From Haplomitrium mnioides (lineage: Eukaryota; Marchantiophyta; Haplomitriopsida; Calobryales): a DNA stretch of 26,858 nt. Both the position numbers and the translations under genes were made by a program. Shown here piece after piece: positions 1-10,208 of the stretch. The stretch is taken from NCBI GenBank assembly GCA_049999725.1, contig JBNGIS010020215.1, positions 1 through 26,858 of the forward strand, written 5' to 3'. The notes below the pieces were generated by a model. It saw only the letters and a program-made list of their open reading frames with translations. It was not told where the DNA came from and searched no databases. Position 1 is the stretch's first letter. Every line of letters starts with the position of its first letter.

Positions 1-1560
1 CAATTCTTCACCGCCAGCGCCTCACCCTCAATTTCGCCTTACCTTCGTGATTCATTCACTCCCCATGCATGTGTATTGCTTCTACCTGTGTGTCTAGCCG
101 GCTTCATCAAACTCCCTGCTCGTCGATCGGCCAGCCCAGCTCACATCGTTGTCTGTAGCAACTCGAGCCTGATTCTTCACACCTAGTCCTCGAATTTGCC
201 CTTACAATTTTGTTCGACCACCCTCCTTTTACATTGCTCCTCGACAACGTTCTGCCGCTGCACCCTGTATCCTGCAATCTCACCAAGCAGACTATCGCGC
301 ATCAGATATGTGACCCTCTACAATCGATCACTCTTCTGCAATTCGTCAGAGACTCTCCCCTGTCCACCAGGTATGTCAGGATTCTTCCTTTCGAATCTTC
401 TTCTCAATTTTCTGCAGTTACAATCAAACTATTGCCTTCAAGATTTCAGCTTCCTCGTCGTAGCATGACTTTGCGCAGCAGATCGGCATTGCTCGAATTC
501 GTCGCCTATCTTCAATTCAGTAGTGGCGCTTATCTCCTTCCGCAGAATCGCAGGGGCCTCTTCTTTTCCATCTCCTCAAGTTTTTTTTTTTAATTTTGTT
601 TTTCTCTGTGTACCCATCTCGTCGTTTCGTCACCGATCCGGCCATCATCAATTTGTATGCGCGTGAGCAATCTTCGACTCCACCCGAATCAATCACTCTA
701 ACCCCTTTGAGTTATCAGACTATCTCCATTCAATCACCCTCTTCTGGCTCGCAGCTTTCTTGATTTGTTTCCCCCAACTCAAGATCCATATGTGTCGACC
801 GTTCTTCACAGCGTTCAAGGGACCAGAAATTATGCTTATGCTCTATTCAAACTTCTCTTCTGCACACTCCGACTACAGCTTTTCCTTCAACTGCTACTAG
901 AACCCAAAATTCAAGCGCATACTCCATCGCGACACTCCACCAATATTCCAATGTTGTCTTCACAAAACTCTAACAAAATAGATTGCTTCTTCCAATTTTC
1001 AACAAGTCCATCGTCTTCACCAATCCAATCTGCCACTTCTTTAGGCTTCATGAATCTTCATGCTCTTCACACTCGTCCCCGCTCTAGCCGCCATGCTCTA
1101 TCGAAAATCCAAGTTCTCCAAAAATACAAGCAGGGCCTCCATGGCCAAAATTTTCCCCTTAAATACTTTTCCTAACCCTAGCTCATTTTATTTTTCCTCG
1201 ATTAACCTCATCCGTTGATGCAGATCTCCACCGTTGAATTAATGCCTCTTTCTCCATAGGCCTCTAGCTTAGGTTATAGTATTATATTAACACAAATTAC
1301 TAATTTCTAAATTTCTACTCTACTAATCGCTCTTTTAATAAACCGACTTTCACATACAAATACGCACCCACAGACGCACATAACAGACACACATATATAC
1401 TTACATAGGAGATTATTTTTTTTGACTCATTTTTCGTCACCTTGCATTCCTTGTACGCTGATAATGTCGTTGGGACTTCGTGATACCTGTACTTTGCAGA
1501 AAATATATAAAGTATGATGAAAATAATACTCTTGATTCTTCTTTCCCGATGATGTCCACT
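1..1560. other. Unassigned pyrimidine-rich region
   Basis: I recognise no gene here. The plus strand is rich in C and T and therefore stays open for stretches (196-593, 765-1175), but these translations are low-complexity Ser/Leu/Phe/Pro with no motif. Around 1158-1180 the minus strand reads a TATA-like GTATTTAAG next to a telo-box-like TAGGGTT, followed further right by AACGG-type motifs (about 1208-1236). This could be a minus-strand plant promoter or LTR, but no minus-strand coding frame follows it. The right end meets the end of gag relic A near 1565. It may be an LTR or flank of an unidentified element, or ordinary intergenic DNA. Confidence 0.4.
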
Positions 1561-1564
1561 ATTG

Positions 1565-3385
1565 CTAATTGTCGTCATTTTCGCTCCACTTGACTCCATT
1601 TCCTCGTTTCGTTCCTCCTACACGATGTCTCCATGTGTATTTCCACTGTATCTCTCCGAGCCTAACAGGGCTATACTTGATGAGCTGGTCGACTATGGCC
1701 ACAACAGAGCAATTCCACATATTCCGCAGTTGCAACTTTCGCATGTGCCTCCTGGGTCCCTCCCTGCTATTGATGGACCTCTTTGAGGGTCTCTTCAGCT
1801 GCTTGCTCTTCCTCCAGAGCCTCAAAAGCCTCCAATTGTCTCCTCACATGGTCATGCTGCTTCGGGTAGAACCATTTCGAATTATCCCTCTGATTATCCG
1901 AGTCATTGTGTGATGAGGTTGCTTGAGCCACCCTCTTCTTGGCCATTCGCTCAGACTTCTTCTTGCTCCTCTTTTTTGCCTTTGCTCCAACCCTAGTCAC
2001 CACTCGGAAACAATCCTCCGAAGTGAGAGTCTCCCATCCGAGCAATTCTGCTTCCTCCTCCATCTCCAAGGTGATCAGATTTACAATTGCGGGGGGAGGA
2101 AGATTCGCGCTTGGCTCAAGAGGAACATCGGGTTGGGCAATTCACTGCCATATGCCCCTCCTTTTTATATTGGAAGCACAAGGGAGGTGGTTGGCCATAA
2201 TCGCTTTTCCGTGGCTCCGGATAGCTTGAGGAAATGTGGCCGGGCTGGACACAATTCCAACAGACCATAATTGTGGTCCTGAAGGGCCGATTGGCACCTC
2301 ATTGATTTATCGGCCCTCCATTCCATCCTGCGGGTCTGCTTAGCATTGTCCGAGATCCCTTACTGATTTGATAAATTGTTTTCAGAGCCTCCTCCATGAC
2401 ATACTCCACCTCTTCTCTCATGTACTCTGGCGCCTCTTCCTTCATGTAATGCACAACATTGGTGTCATTTGGATATTCCTAAGGAAGTGTCCGTATTGCT
2501 TGCATTGGACGTACCAAACTCCAACTCTTCGGGTTGGCAGAGGTCTGCCCTCCAGTTTTATCCCAGCCAAGAGGATGTTCATTGCCTCCATCTTGGCGCT
2601 CAATTCGATCCCTCCCTCTGGCTTCCTGCTTGCCTCGAGTTCGGGTTCCGCTTTTCGATATTTTCCTTTGTTGGCCCCTTTGCGATGACTCACCTTCTTG
2701 GCCAACTTCTTCTTCTTGTAGTTCTTCCTCTTCTTCTTCCTTCTGGATGACCGGTCCTCCTTTGAGCTATTGTTGCTCGACTCATTCTCGCTTTCCGAGG
2801 AGGACTCGGAACTCTCATCCGTGTCCTCATTGTTGTCCAAGGTATCAGAAGAGTCATTGGACTCGTACTTGGCCCGTGCTTTTCTTCTGGAATTGGTGAT
2901 GGCAGCCTTGACATGGGATCAAGCTACATTGACGGCTTCTTCCAGAGTTTGTGGATCTGTCTAGCATACCCAGGTCCCAATTCCTTTGGGTAGCGCTGCT
3001 AGGAACCACGTTGTGAGCATCTCGTCATTGGCTAGCGGGTTCAGCTTCCGCGCCACCTTCTTGAAATGTTGGAGGGATTTTCTCACGGACTCCTTCTTCT
3101 TCATCCTGAGCTGACCCATCTTGATTAGCGTTTCCGTCTCTTCTCCGATCCCACAGAATTATGCTATGAAGGTCACCTTGAATGCATGCTAGTCCCTCTT
3201 GACATCTGAGCTTCTCCCTTCAAAACTGCTGGCAAGATACCAATCTTTACATGGGCTTCACCATTTGTTGCTGCAGTATTCTCCAGGTCATGCAACTATG
3301 CATTTGGGTCATCGTTCAGGCGTCCCTTGAAGGACTTGTATTTGAATCTTCCCCGAAGCCTAGAAGGAGGTATTGGATTGGCCAT
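1565..3385 (-). pseudogene. gag: Gag relic of element A (Ty3/gypsy, two CCHC knuckles)
   Basis: Gag forms the particle that packages element RNA. The chosen start, ATG at 3385 on the minus strand, reads MANPIPPS and aligns with MANSVPPS at the start of D gag. A capsid-like part follows (FKYKSFKGRL, HVKIGILPAVLKGEAQ, MGQLRMKKKE), then a Ser/Glu-rich acidic stretch and a Lys/Arg-rich stretch (about 2840-2690). Two zinc knuckles follow near 2275-2215 (CWNC, GH, last Cys now Tyr) and 2182-2138 (second Cys now Tyr, then GHMAVNC). A Glu-rich linker with WFYPKQ closes it. Several stops and frame changes occur; the first is a TAG shortly after DDPNA. The same codon is TGA in D. It cannot encode a full protein as it stands. 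Confidence 0.75.
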
Positions 3386-3591
3386 CCCTACACTGGCCAC
3401 GGCCACCTCTACCCAGAAGTCCCTTCCTTCTGCCACTCTTCTTCAACAGACTCATACCTAGTTGCTCTGTTTCTCGAAATGGGCTGTCACACTGTGACTG
3501 TGAGTCTCTAGTGCACAAAGTGATCTCTTTGGCTTGGGTTGGTCTCAGGTTTCTCCAAACCTTTGGCCCTCTTTCTAGCAATAAAAATTCA

Positions 3592-4098
3592 TGTAACTCC
3601 CCTTTTTCAGGCTTTAACCTTTTCAGATGTTGCTTTGAGATAGGGGAGGACATATTCAGAGCTTTCAGGTTCTTTTCTGAGATGGCCCCTTGCCAACTAC
3701 CACTTTGAGGCTTTAAGGATTCTCCATTTCCTAACAGGCCTTCTGCTCACCACTCACTCTCTTCAGATTATACTCAAATCATTCATTCATGACTCAGGTC
3801 CACATTTACCACACCTAGCTTTCCTTGTGTAATTCCTTCCATGTATTCCAAGGGTCCAAATCTGAGACCATGCCATCTTATGTATGATGTGGGGCAGAAA
3901 GTTGATGTGACCTGCACCAATAAACAAATGACAGAGGTCTGGACCCCCATCCTAAGGTTGTCACAGAACTAATACAACTGGTTCCTAACTTATTCTAAGA
4001 TGAACTACTTCCTAAGCTATACAACAGGATCAGAAACAAAGAGCATTCACCTCTAGAACCACTTGGCTGTGTCAAGGGACTTGACTCCCCCTCTAGAG
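3592..4098 (-). repeat. Truncated LTR of element A (3' 507 bp)
   Basis: This is the reverse complement of 7825-8333 along nearly its whole length (507 against 509 bp), with scattered substitutions. Read on the minus strand it begins at a purine-rich AGAGGGGGAGTC motif and ends in ...GGGGAGTTACA at 3592, directly before the leader of A. The corresponding D LTR ends in ...GGGCGTGACA at 18530. The 5' part of the LTR, roughly 2.9 kb in B, is missing and is replaced at 4098 by integrase sequence on the other strand. Confidence 0.7.
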
Positions 4099-4771
4099 GT
4101 ACCTGATCAAGCACAAGCGAACCACTGCTTACCACCCCAAGGCTAATGGCCTAACAAAGAGAGCCAATGGGATCATCATGGGGAAGATCCTGAGTAAGAC
4201 TGTGGCAGCAAACAAAGCATATTGGGACCTCAAGCTGCTCATTGCAACCCATGCTTACAACTTGGCCTACAAGACCACAATGGGCTATTGCCCTTACTTT
4301 TTGGTTTTTGGACAACATGCCCTAGTGCCAGTGGAGTATGAGGTGCCCACCAGAAGATTGCTAGAGTAGGAGAGGATGGTTGAAAGCCAGAGCAGAAGGG
4401 AGAGGCTCTATCAGCTGGAGAGCCTGGAAGAAACCAGAGAGTTATCCCAAAGGAGGTTGGAGCACCAACAAGAGCTTAGGAAGAAGTAGCATGATAAGGG
4501 GCTCAAACCAATGGACCTCCGAGAGGGAAATCTAGTGTTGTTATATGACAGCAGGTTTGTGCATTTCCTTGGAAAATTACACACAAGATGGATTGGGCCA
4601 TTCGTTCTGAGGAAGCTCCATCGGAATGGGTCAGCAGAGCTGGAGACACTAGAGGGTCACAAGTTCGCCAACATGATGCACTTCAACAGGCTGAAAAGAT
4701 ATGAGAATCAGGAGGAGAAGGAAGAGGACCCAACTGTGACCCCATCAAAGGTGCCCAACCAGCAGAGGTAA
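4098..4771 (+). pseudogene. pol: Integrase C-terminal relic of element B
   Basis: Integrase inserts element cDNA into host DNA. The frame opens inside the catalytic core with IKHKRTTAYHPKANGL, the usual HPxANG block before the third acidic residue. The residue expected to be the catalytic Glu is Lys here (AAG at 4157-4159). Next come the WDLKL, AYKTTMGYCPYFLVFGQ and VPVEYEVPT blocks of plant Ty3 integrases, a charged helix, then the C-terminal fold (LVLLYDSRF, RWIGPFVLRKLH, NMMHFNRLKRYE). TAG stops interrupt at about 4367 and 4488. RT, RNase H and the first half of integrase are missing on the left. The end at 4771 lies about 160 nt before the polypurine tract, a normal distance. Confidence 0.8.
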
Positions 4772-4930
4772 GTCATGTGTGTGTGTGTGTGTTCGTGTGT
4801 GTTCTGGGGGGAGGAGGCGTTTTGTGAGGTTGTATTGCAGGAGTTGCAGAGTTCAAGCCAATGATCATTCAGTAGAGGCACCCAAAAGAGTGAGGGAGAA
4901 GAAGGGTGTTCGTAAGGACGCTTCACACTC
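4772..4930 (+). other. 3' untranslated region of element B with TG microsatellite
   Basis: This lies between the pol stop and the polypurine tract. It contains a (TG)n run at 4776-4792 continuing as TCGTGTGTG to about 4802, followed by a purine-rich stretch. No coding motif is seen. Confidence 0.6.
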
Positions 4931-4940
4931 AAAGGGGGAG
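4931..4940 (+). other. Polypurine tract of element B
   Basis: AAAGGGGGAG lies three bases before TGTCAACC, the inferred start of the LTR. It is the expected plus-strand primer site for LTR-element reverse transcription, and its position after the integrase frame supports a 3' LTR on its right. Confidence 0.65.
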
Positions 4941-5500
4941 TTATGTCAACCAGCGGGTTGAAGTGCTGATACAGAAATCTTCCCAAATTGAGCAACATTG
5001 ACACAATTTCGCTTTGGTAAGTGCAAGAGCGACCCCAAGAGCAGCAAAAATCCTTCAAATTGCAAGTATGAGCAGAGCGCATGGATCTATGGAGGAGAAT
5101 GGGATTATAGCTGAAGCAGAAGAGGGAGCAATGATAGCTAGCAAGAAGGTGGGTACTATTAAAAAATCGAATTGGGCAAACGAGAGCACGGAGGTCTCAC
5201 GGGGATGCACGAATCGAAGCCGAGCGAGGAGGAGAGAATGCCCACCAAAGGCGAAGTGATCAAAGGAGGAAGAGCGGATCTACAAAGCAGAAATCCGAAG
5301 GCACTCAGAAGAGAGAAGGACCATGAACAATGCCTGCAGAAGCCACACATCAGAAGCACGGATCAGAGACAAGAAAGAGGAGGCGCGATCTTCGTAAGAG
5401 CGAGCTAGGCCAAGGAGCGGGGGACGCCTCGATCCCACAAGCATGATAGCACTCTGCAAGGGTCCGACCCCTTTCGTTGAGTCCGCATGTTGAGTGGAAA

Positions 5501-5640
5501 CGTGGAGTCTTCTGAGGGCTCCGAAGGATTCCACGGAAACATGGCGTCTCCAGAGCGCTTCACAGGATTCCACGGGTGATGTGGCGACTCCAAAAAGCCT
5601 GTGGATCTTCACAGAGAGGTGGTGGGGCTCGAAGGGCTTA
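5501..5640 (+). repeat. Tandem repeat of about 39 bp, about 3.5 copies
   Basis: Units begin near 5501, 5540, 5580 and 5618 and carry a GTGGNGNCTC...GGATTCCAC pattern with 38-40 bp spacing. They lie within the B LTR. Confidence 0.6.
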
Positions 5641-5764
5641 ACGAGATTCTGCCTTCCTAAGTAAGGAACTCGATTAAGTGGGTTCCAATTCGTCTTCTGA
5701 CGTGGAGAGCCCACTTAACATGGATCAGTTAGGAGGCCCAACCGGAGAGCAAGAAGGATCAGTC

Positions 5765-6043
5765 GAAAAGGTGACCTATCAACGATACAACCGGAGGAGC
5801 AAGTACAGCCAAAGAGGTGATAAATCGAAAGTCCGATCAGACTAAGAGCTAGTAAGTGCCGAAAGGGTGATGCATCGCAAGTCCAACCAGACAAAGAGCA
5901 AGCAGTGCTGAAGAGGTGACCTATTGACGATCCAACCAGAGTAGGACCGAGGAATACCGAAGAGGCAATTTAGCGCAGATCCGACCGGAGGAATATCAAG
6001 CAATGCCGAAAAGAGGATCTATCATCGATCCGATAAGGACAAG
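5765..6043 (+). repeat. 49-bp minisatellite, about 5.7 copies
   Basis: Units start at 5765, 5811, 5861, 5910, 5959 and 6008, with lengths 46, 50, 49, 49, 49 and a partial 36. Each begins GAARAGGTGA or a close variant, and has GATCCRACCRGA near the middle and GARYAAG...TGCC near the end. The very regular period within a decayed LTR suggests replication slippage or unequal exchange. Confidence 0.8.
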
Positions 6044-6282
6044 TGGGAAAGTTCAACATGGTACAACTGCGAAGTTGGAAAGTTCGACGGAGGATGCGTG
6101 GGGTTGGTTCAAGAAGCTCCTTGTAGTTCTTATAGCGAGTAGAATGACAACTTAGCGAAGGGAGCCTCGGACGCGTGTGCTGCTCTTATCACAAGGGGAT
6201 TCTAAAATGGCGACATCGGCACAGTTCTTACTCGGAGAAGGGAAGGCACTTCGGATGACATGGCATCCGCGGATGATCAATG

Positions 6283-6653
6283 GGTCAACTTCGGAAGAGG
6301 GTCAAATCGACGAAAAGCCTACCCATTTGCAGGGCGGCGTTGGACGGCGTTCTTTGGGTGACGTTGCGCTCTGAGAAAGCTTGGAGGAGTTTTGCGGGTC
6401 AACTTTGGAAGGAGGTCAACGCGGTAGTATGCCTACCCTTTTGCGGGGCGACGTCGGACGGCGCTCTTCGGATGACGTGGCGACTTCAGAAGCCTTGGGT
6501 AAGTCAAACGACACGCGACAACAACTGGGAGCCTGTCGGGTCTCGGGCCACGAGCAGGTCAACTTTGGAGAAAGAGTTAGTGCGGTGGTCCGCCTACCCC
6601 TTTGCAGGGCGACGTCAGACGGTAGGGCCTCAGACGACGTAGCGCTCAGAGGG
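6283..6653 (+). repeat. Degenerate tandem repeat (97-160 bp units, 3 copies)
   Basis: Units start at about 6283, 6397 and 6557. Each has GGTCAACTTYGGA, then GCCTACCC(A/T/C)TTTGC, GGGCGNCGT and GACGT(T/G/A)G blocks in the same order. The middle unit has an extra internal stretch. The GGTCAA motif contains the reverse complement of the W-box core TTGAC. Confidence 0.7.
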
Positions 6654-8333
6654 GATCCGTGGGATATTCGGGCAAATTTGCAAAGATTCTTGTGGACTAG
6701 GTTCCGCAGGGCACTTGGGAACTCTGTTCCGAAAGATCCTTTAGACTTGGTTCCGTGGGAATTTGCGGAATCTCGGCCCGTAAGATTCCTCAAACTCCTT
6801 GTAGAGTTACCGTTGTACTTGGCGCTTCTCGACCAACTAATAGGACACGCAACGCACTCTCCTTTTCCGTTGTAATGGGATTGACGAACGTGGAGCCACG
6901 GGTCGTCACCTCCCATTCCGAGCCCAACGGGATTAACGACCTTTCAACAGGAAGGGCTCAAGGGATTAGCGCGTGCTCGGGGGGTATACATTGAGGGCCT
7001 CTGAATTTGTTCAGGTTGATTCACAAGCAATCTAAGAACGCGGCAGCAACTTCAAGACAGAGAAATCACAATGAAGTAAGGCAAGAAGAAGAATCCAGTG
7101 AGAAGCTACGTGAAGCAAGTGAACTCGCACTGGGGGCAAGTGGGGGTAGAGGTGGACTGGAAGGGCACTGAGAATTGTTAGGCGGGGAGCTCTAGAGGCT
7201 CAAGCGATCCAGGTGAACTCATCCTCATGAGTGGACTAGGGATGGAGGTGGATCGATACGGGAGTTTAGAAGGGATTCTTGCTTGCTGAGAAATCAGAAG
7301 AGGCTACCAAGTGAGGAGCTTGGAGTCGTCTCTTCATTCCCTGTGCAAGAGCATCAACCCAGAGTGTTCGGAGTACACTCTAGTGTAATTCTTCAAGTGG
7401 AGCTGAGAGGAAGGGCTACGTTAGTGCCCGCGCACTGCGGAGTAAGACCTATTGAGGCTCGAGGTGGAGTGAGCTACTTGCAGTTTGGAAGACTGTCTTC
7501 TAGAGGTGGAAGTGAAAGAAAGAAATCCTCTTCCTAGCATGAGGAAGTAAAGTCAGAGCTTCTCGCGAGGAAAGTTGAAAAACTATCTGGAGAGGGGTGT
7601 GTGGGTGGATGTTGATGTGAAGACTAGAAGGCAACAAATTATTCAGATTGGAAGGATTTGTTGTGAGATCAGTCCAGATGGCCTTCAAGGACTCTGTTCC
7701 TATTGAAGTACATAGTATAAATGTGTTGTATATCTGTGTATAGTTAGATTTACATTTTGCATTTGAGTTTAAAGACCTTTTAGACTAGAACATATCAGGA
7801 CCAATTGAGTAGACCTTAGGGCAGCTCTGGAGGGGGAGTCAAGTCCCTTGACACAGCCAAGTGATCATGGGGGTAAATGCTCTCTGTATCTAACCTTGTT
7901 GCATAGTTAGGAATTAGTTCATCTTAAGCTAGTTAGGAATCATTTGTATCAATTCTGTGACAACCTTGAGAGGGGGAGTCCAGACCTTTATCATCGTTTA
8001 TTAGTGCAAGTCACAGCACCTTTTTGCCCCACAACATACAAGGTGGCAAGGTCTCAAGAGTTGGACCCTTGGAATAAAGTGAAGGAATTACACAAGAAAA
8101 GTTGGGTGTGGTAATTGTGGACTGGGGGTTGCACGAGTGAATGATCATAGTGTAGCCTAAAGAGAGTAAGTGGTAAACAAAAAGGCTGGTAAGGAAAGGG
8201 AGAACCCTTAAAGCCTCAAAGTGATAACTGGCAAGGGGCCATCTCAGAAAAGAACCTGAAAGCCTTGAATCTGTCCTCCCCTACCTTCAAAGCAGCATAT
8301 GAAAAGGTTAAGGCCTGAAATAGGGGAGCAACA

Positions 8334-8391
8334 GCCACACACATATTTTTTGAAAATTTTGCATGAAGTACCTACAAGTCTGGCTGACAAT
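8334..8391 (+). other. Possible 5'-leader remnant following the B LTR
   Basis: Just after the LTR end come a T-rich run, TTTGCA, ACCT and GGCTGAC. These align loosely, with one gap, to the leader after the D LTR (18531-18595), which has TTTTTTGC, TTTGCAAAAACCTGAGACC and so on. If real, this LTR was followed by internal element sequence and was not simply a 3' end. The match is short and degraded. Confidence 0.35.
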
Positions 8392-8613
8392 AACCTACTC
8401 TTCACTCTATAATTCCCTTTGAACCACTCAGGTTCTTTGGTTGCTTGGATTTTGCTTGCACTCCTGGTCTTAGCTTGGACCTTGAGTTGCATCACTCTAT
8501 TAGAGTTATCTTGTAGTGGCTTTGCTTGCCTTATTAGCCTTTGGTTGAAGAGCTCTATTAGAGTTCCCTGTAAGTTCTTACTCACTTAGAATTTGTCTTT
8601 GGGTTCTTCTACA
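8392..8613 (+). repeat. LTR fragment of the G family, plus orientation
   Basis: This matches the reverse complement of about 23289-23460, the 3' part of the G LTR. Shared blocks include GGTCTTAGCTTGGACCTTGA and CTCTATTAGAGTT. It ends TTCTTCTACA at 8613, as the G LTR ends TTCTTTTACA. It carries an extra stretch of about 50 bp with a second CTCTATTAGAGTT copy. The TATA side is missing and no primer-binding site follows, so it is a remnant. A 113-codon minus-strand frame overlapping it is accidental. Confidence 0.7.
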
Positions 8614-10139
8614 GCTTTGTCGGAGGAGCTATTGGTTTTAACATTCCTTCCTTTTTTTGATGGTCTAGCTTGTACAACTCTTGATGTATTTCTCCACATC
8701 CGCCTTCAAAGATGACTAGTAGACAAACGCATTCATCAATTCCAAGTTGTCCAAAACCCTCAATGTTCACCAATGTGCTTAGAGTCGTGACATTCTCTTA
8801 GAAGCAATGCTCGCACTGAAACTGGAATATATGTACAATTCCTTTTTCAATGCCAGACCCTTGCGCAAAAAAATAAGGAATGTTGCTAAAACCCAAGAAT
8901 TGATGTCTTTTCTCAGTAGCTCACTCAATGGGCTAACCAACTTGCCAAACTGAAAAACATGATTTCAGTATAGGTTGCTAAAACCCAAGAGATGACGTAC
9001 TTTTTTAGTGACGCTTGTCAGCACAAGCTACATCCAGATGACCTTTGGTCTTTTCTCAAAACGATTGATCTCACTATTTGACAGCTAGTGTCACAAGTAC
9101 TTGAGTTTTTGCTAACCGAATTCACACTTCTTCATTTGGCCAAATAACTGCTCACGTCTCAACCACACCAAAACTTCCCTCATATGAACTTGATGTAGAT
9201 CCCAGATCTAGTTGTATATCAATATGTCATCAAGATATACTACTACATATATGTCCAACAAATCATGAAGCATGTTATTCATCAAGATACAAAACATATA
9301 TGTGGCATTACTCAACCTAAACAATAATACTAGGAACTTGTAGAGTTCATATATTGATCGAAAAGCCATCTTCTCCACATCTTCCTTGCCAATGTTATTC
9401 TCATTATATCATTTCGCTAGATCTATTTTGTTGAAAAATTTTGCTTGACCTAGCTGATCAAAGATATCATCGATTTAGAGAATCAGATACTTGTTAGAGA
9501 TCGTTATTTTACTTAGTGCTATATAGTCCAGGCAGAGCCACATCAATTTTTCCTTCTTTGTCACAACCAGACCGACACTCTGCAAAGCAAATGACTATGG
9601 ATGATTCAACCTATATCTAGCATCTCTTGGAGTTGAACTCTTAGTTCCTCTATGTTCAAGAAAATCATCCAATGTAGGAGCACGTTTTTGGAGGAAAATC
9701 TGGCAGCAACTCTATTATATGATCTACACTTCTTGCAAGTGGTAATCTATCACGGAGTTACCCCAAAAATACACCTGAAAACTCTTGCAATAATTGCTAC
9801 ACATATGGCGAGATCGTTTCCGCTTCGAGGTTGTTCAGCTCAGCTCCTTCAATTGGTTCTTCGTTCATATTGAGAACAATTGTAGTTTATGCCATCAGCA
9901 ATCTAAACTCCTTGTCGAGCTGCTTGTGTGTCAAGAGGGTCACCCTATGAACCTCGGACATACGTGAAAACAAGGAAGGCAGCTCTTCTCCACATGGGTC
10001 TGTTGACAAGCAGTGGTGTCATCTCGGATGGCATACATCATGCATTTGTTAGAGATCGTCACATTCTTCGTCTTGATCAAAGGTAGTCCCAAGATGTCCA
10101 TGGAACTTGCTTACATTGAACGTCTCCTTGTCAATATAT
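8614..10139 (-). pseudogene. pol: Pol relic H: protease end, reverse transcriptase, start of integrase
   Basis: Read on the minus strand from 10139. A protease-end block (MDILGLPLIKTKNVTISNK) is followed by a linker with EFSGVF and PLARSVDHIIELLP, then an RT with CLDYIALSK, IDDIFDQLGQAKFFNKIDLA and an intact YLDD box (9226-9237, YVVVYLDDILIYN). Next come KKCEFG and the RT thumb (about 9020-8900, FQFGKLVSPLSELLRKD). The frame then passes, without the usual RNase H length, to an integrase zinc-finger relic (LLLRECHDSKHIGEHWG) ending near KKEGMLKPIAPP at 8614. RNase H is largely deleted. Stops and shifts are numerous, so it is non-functional. The right end is cut by the E LTR. No flanking gag or LTR of H can be placed. 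Confidence 0.75.
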
Positions 10140-10208
10140 TGTAACAATGTCCACTTAACTTGGCAAAACCTCTAGATTAAGTTATTGCTAAAGTTAGCTA
10201 ACAGAGAA

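Larger units (their letters stand above)
1565..4098 (-). mobile_element. Element A: truncated Ty3/gypsy retrotransposon (LTR fragment, 5' UTR, gag)
   Basis: Read on the minus strand, this holds an LTR 3' part (4098 to 3592), about 207 nt of leader, then a gag relic (3385 to about 1565). Its plus-strand sister D (15843-21120) has the same order and a leader of about 212 nt, which fixes the family. A stops shortly after the second gag zinc knuckle and the acidic linker, and has no protease or pol. Its LTR is cut at 4098, where the plus-strand integrase relic of B begins, so a rearrangement lies there. Family membership is seen by direct comparison with D; the time of the break is unknown. Confidence 0.75.
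4944..8333 (+). repeat. Long LTR of element B (about 3.4 kb)
   Basis: The start TGTCAACCAGCGG follows the polypurine tract and resembles the D LTR start at 15843 (TGTCAGCCGG). The end ...GGGAGCAACA at 8333 matches the end of the A and D LTRs. About 7080-7700 is collinear with 17350-17900 (shared blocks include GGCGGGGAGCTCTAGAGG and GAAAAACTATCTGGA), and 8040-8333 matches 18150-18530. A segment of roughly 200 bp (about 7825-8030) with two AGGGGGAGTC motifs is shared with A but absent from D. The LTR holds three kinds of tandem repeat, listed separately. Short open frames inside it show no motif and are not genes. A TATAAAT sits near 7716, but I cannot tell whether it is the promoter. Confidence 0.65.

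Noticed and set aside
196-1175. Three plus-strand open frames of 90-136 codons as genes
   Set aside because: Low-complexity composition from a C/T-rich strand, no motif, and overlapping frames equally open.
1315-1599. Minus-strand 94-codon frame as a separate gene
   Set aside because: Its first residues are the tail of gag relic A in another frame; the rest is AT-rich with no motif.
5765-6043. CRISPR-like array
   Set aside because: Units are contiguous with no unique spacers, and the setting is a plant retrotransposon LTR.
6280-6916. Overlapping open frames of 120-166 codons on both strands
   Set aside because: They lie in the GC-rich tandem repeat of the B LTR; openness follows from composition and repetition.
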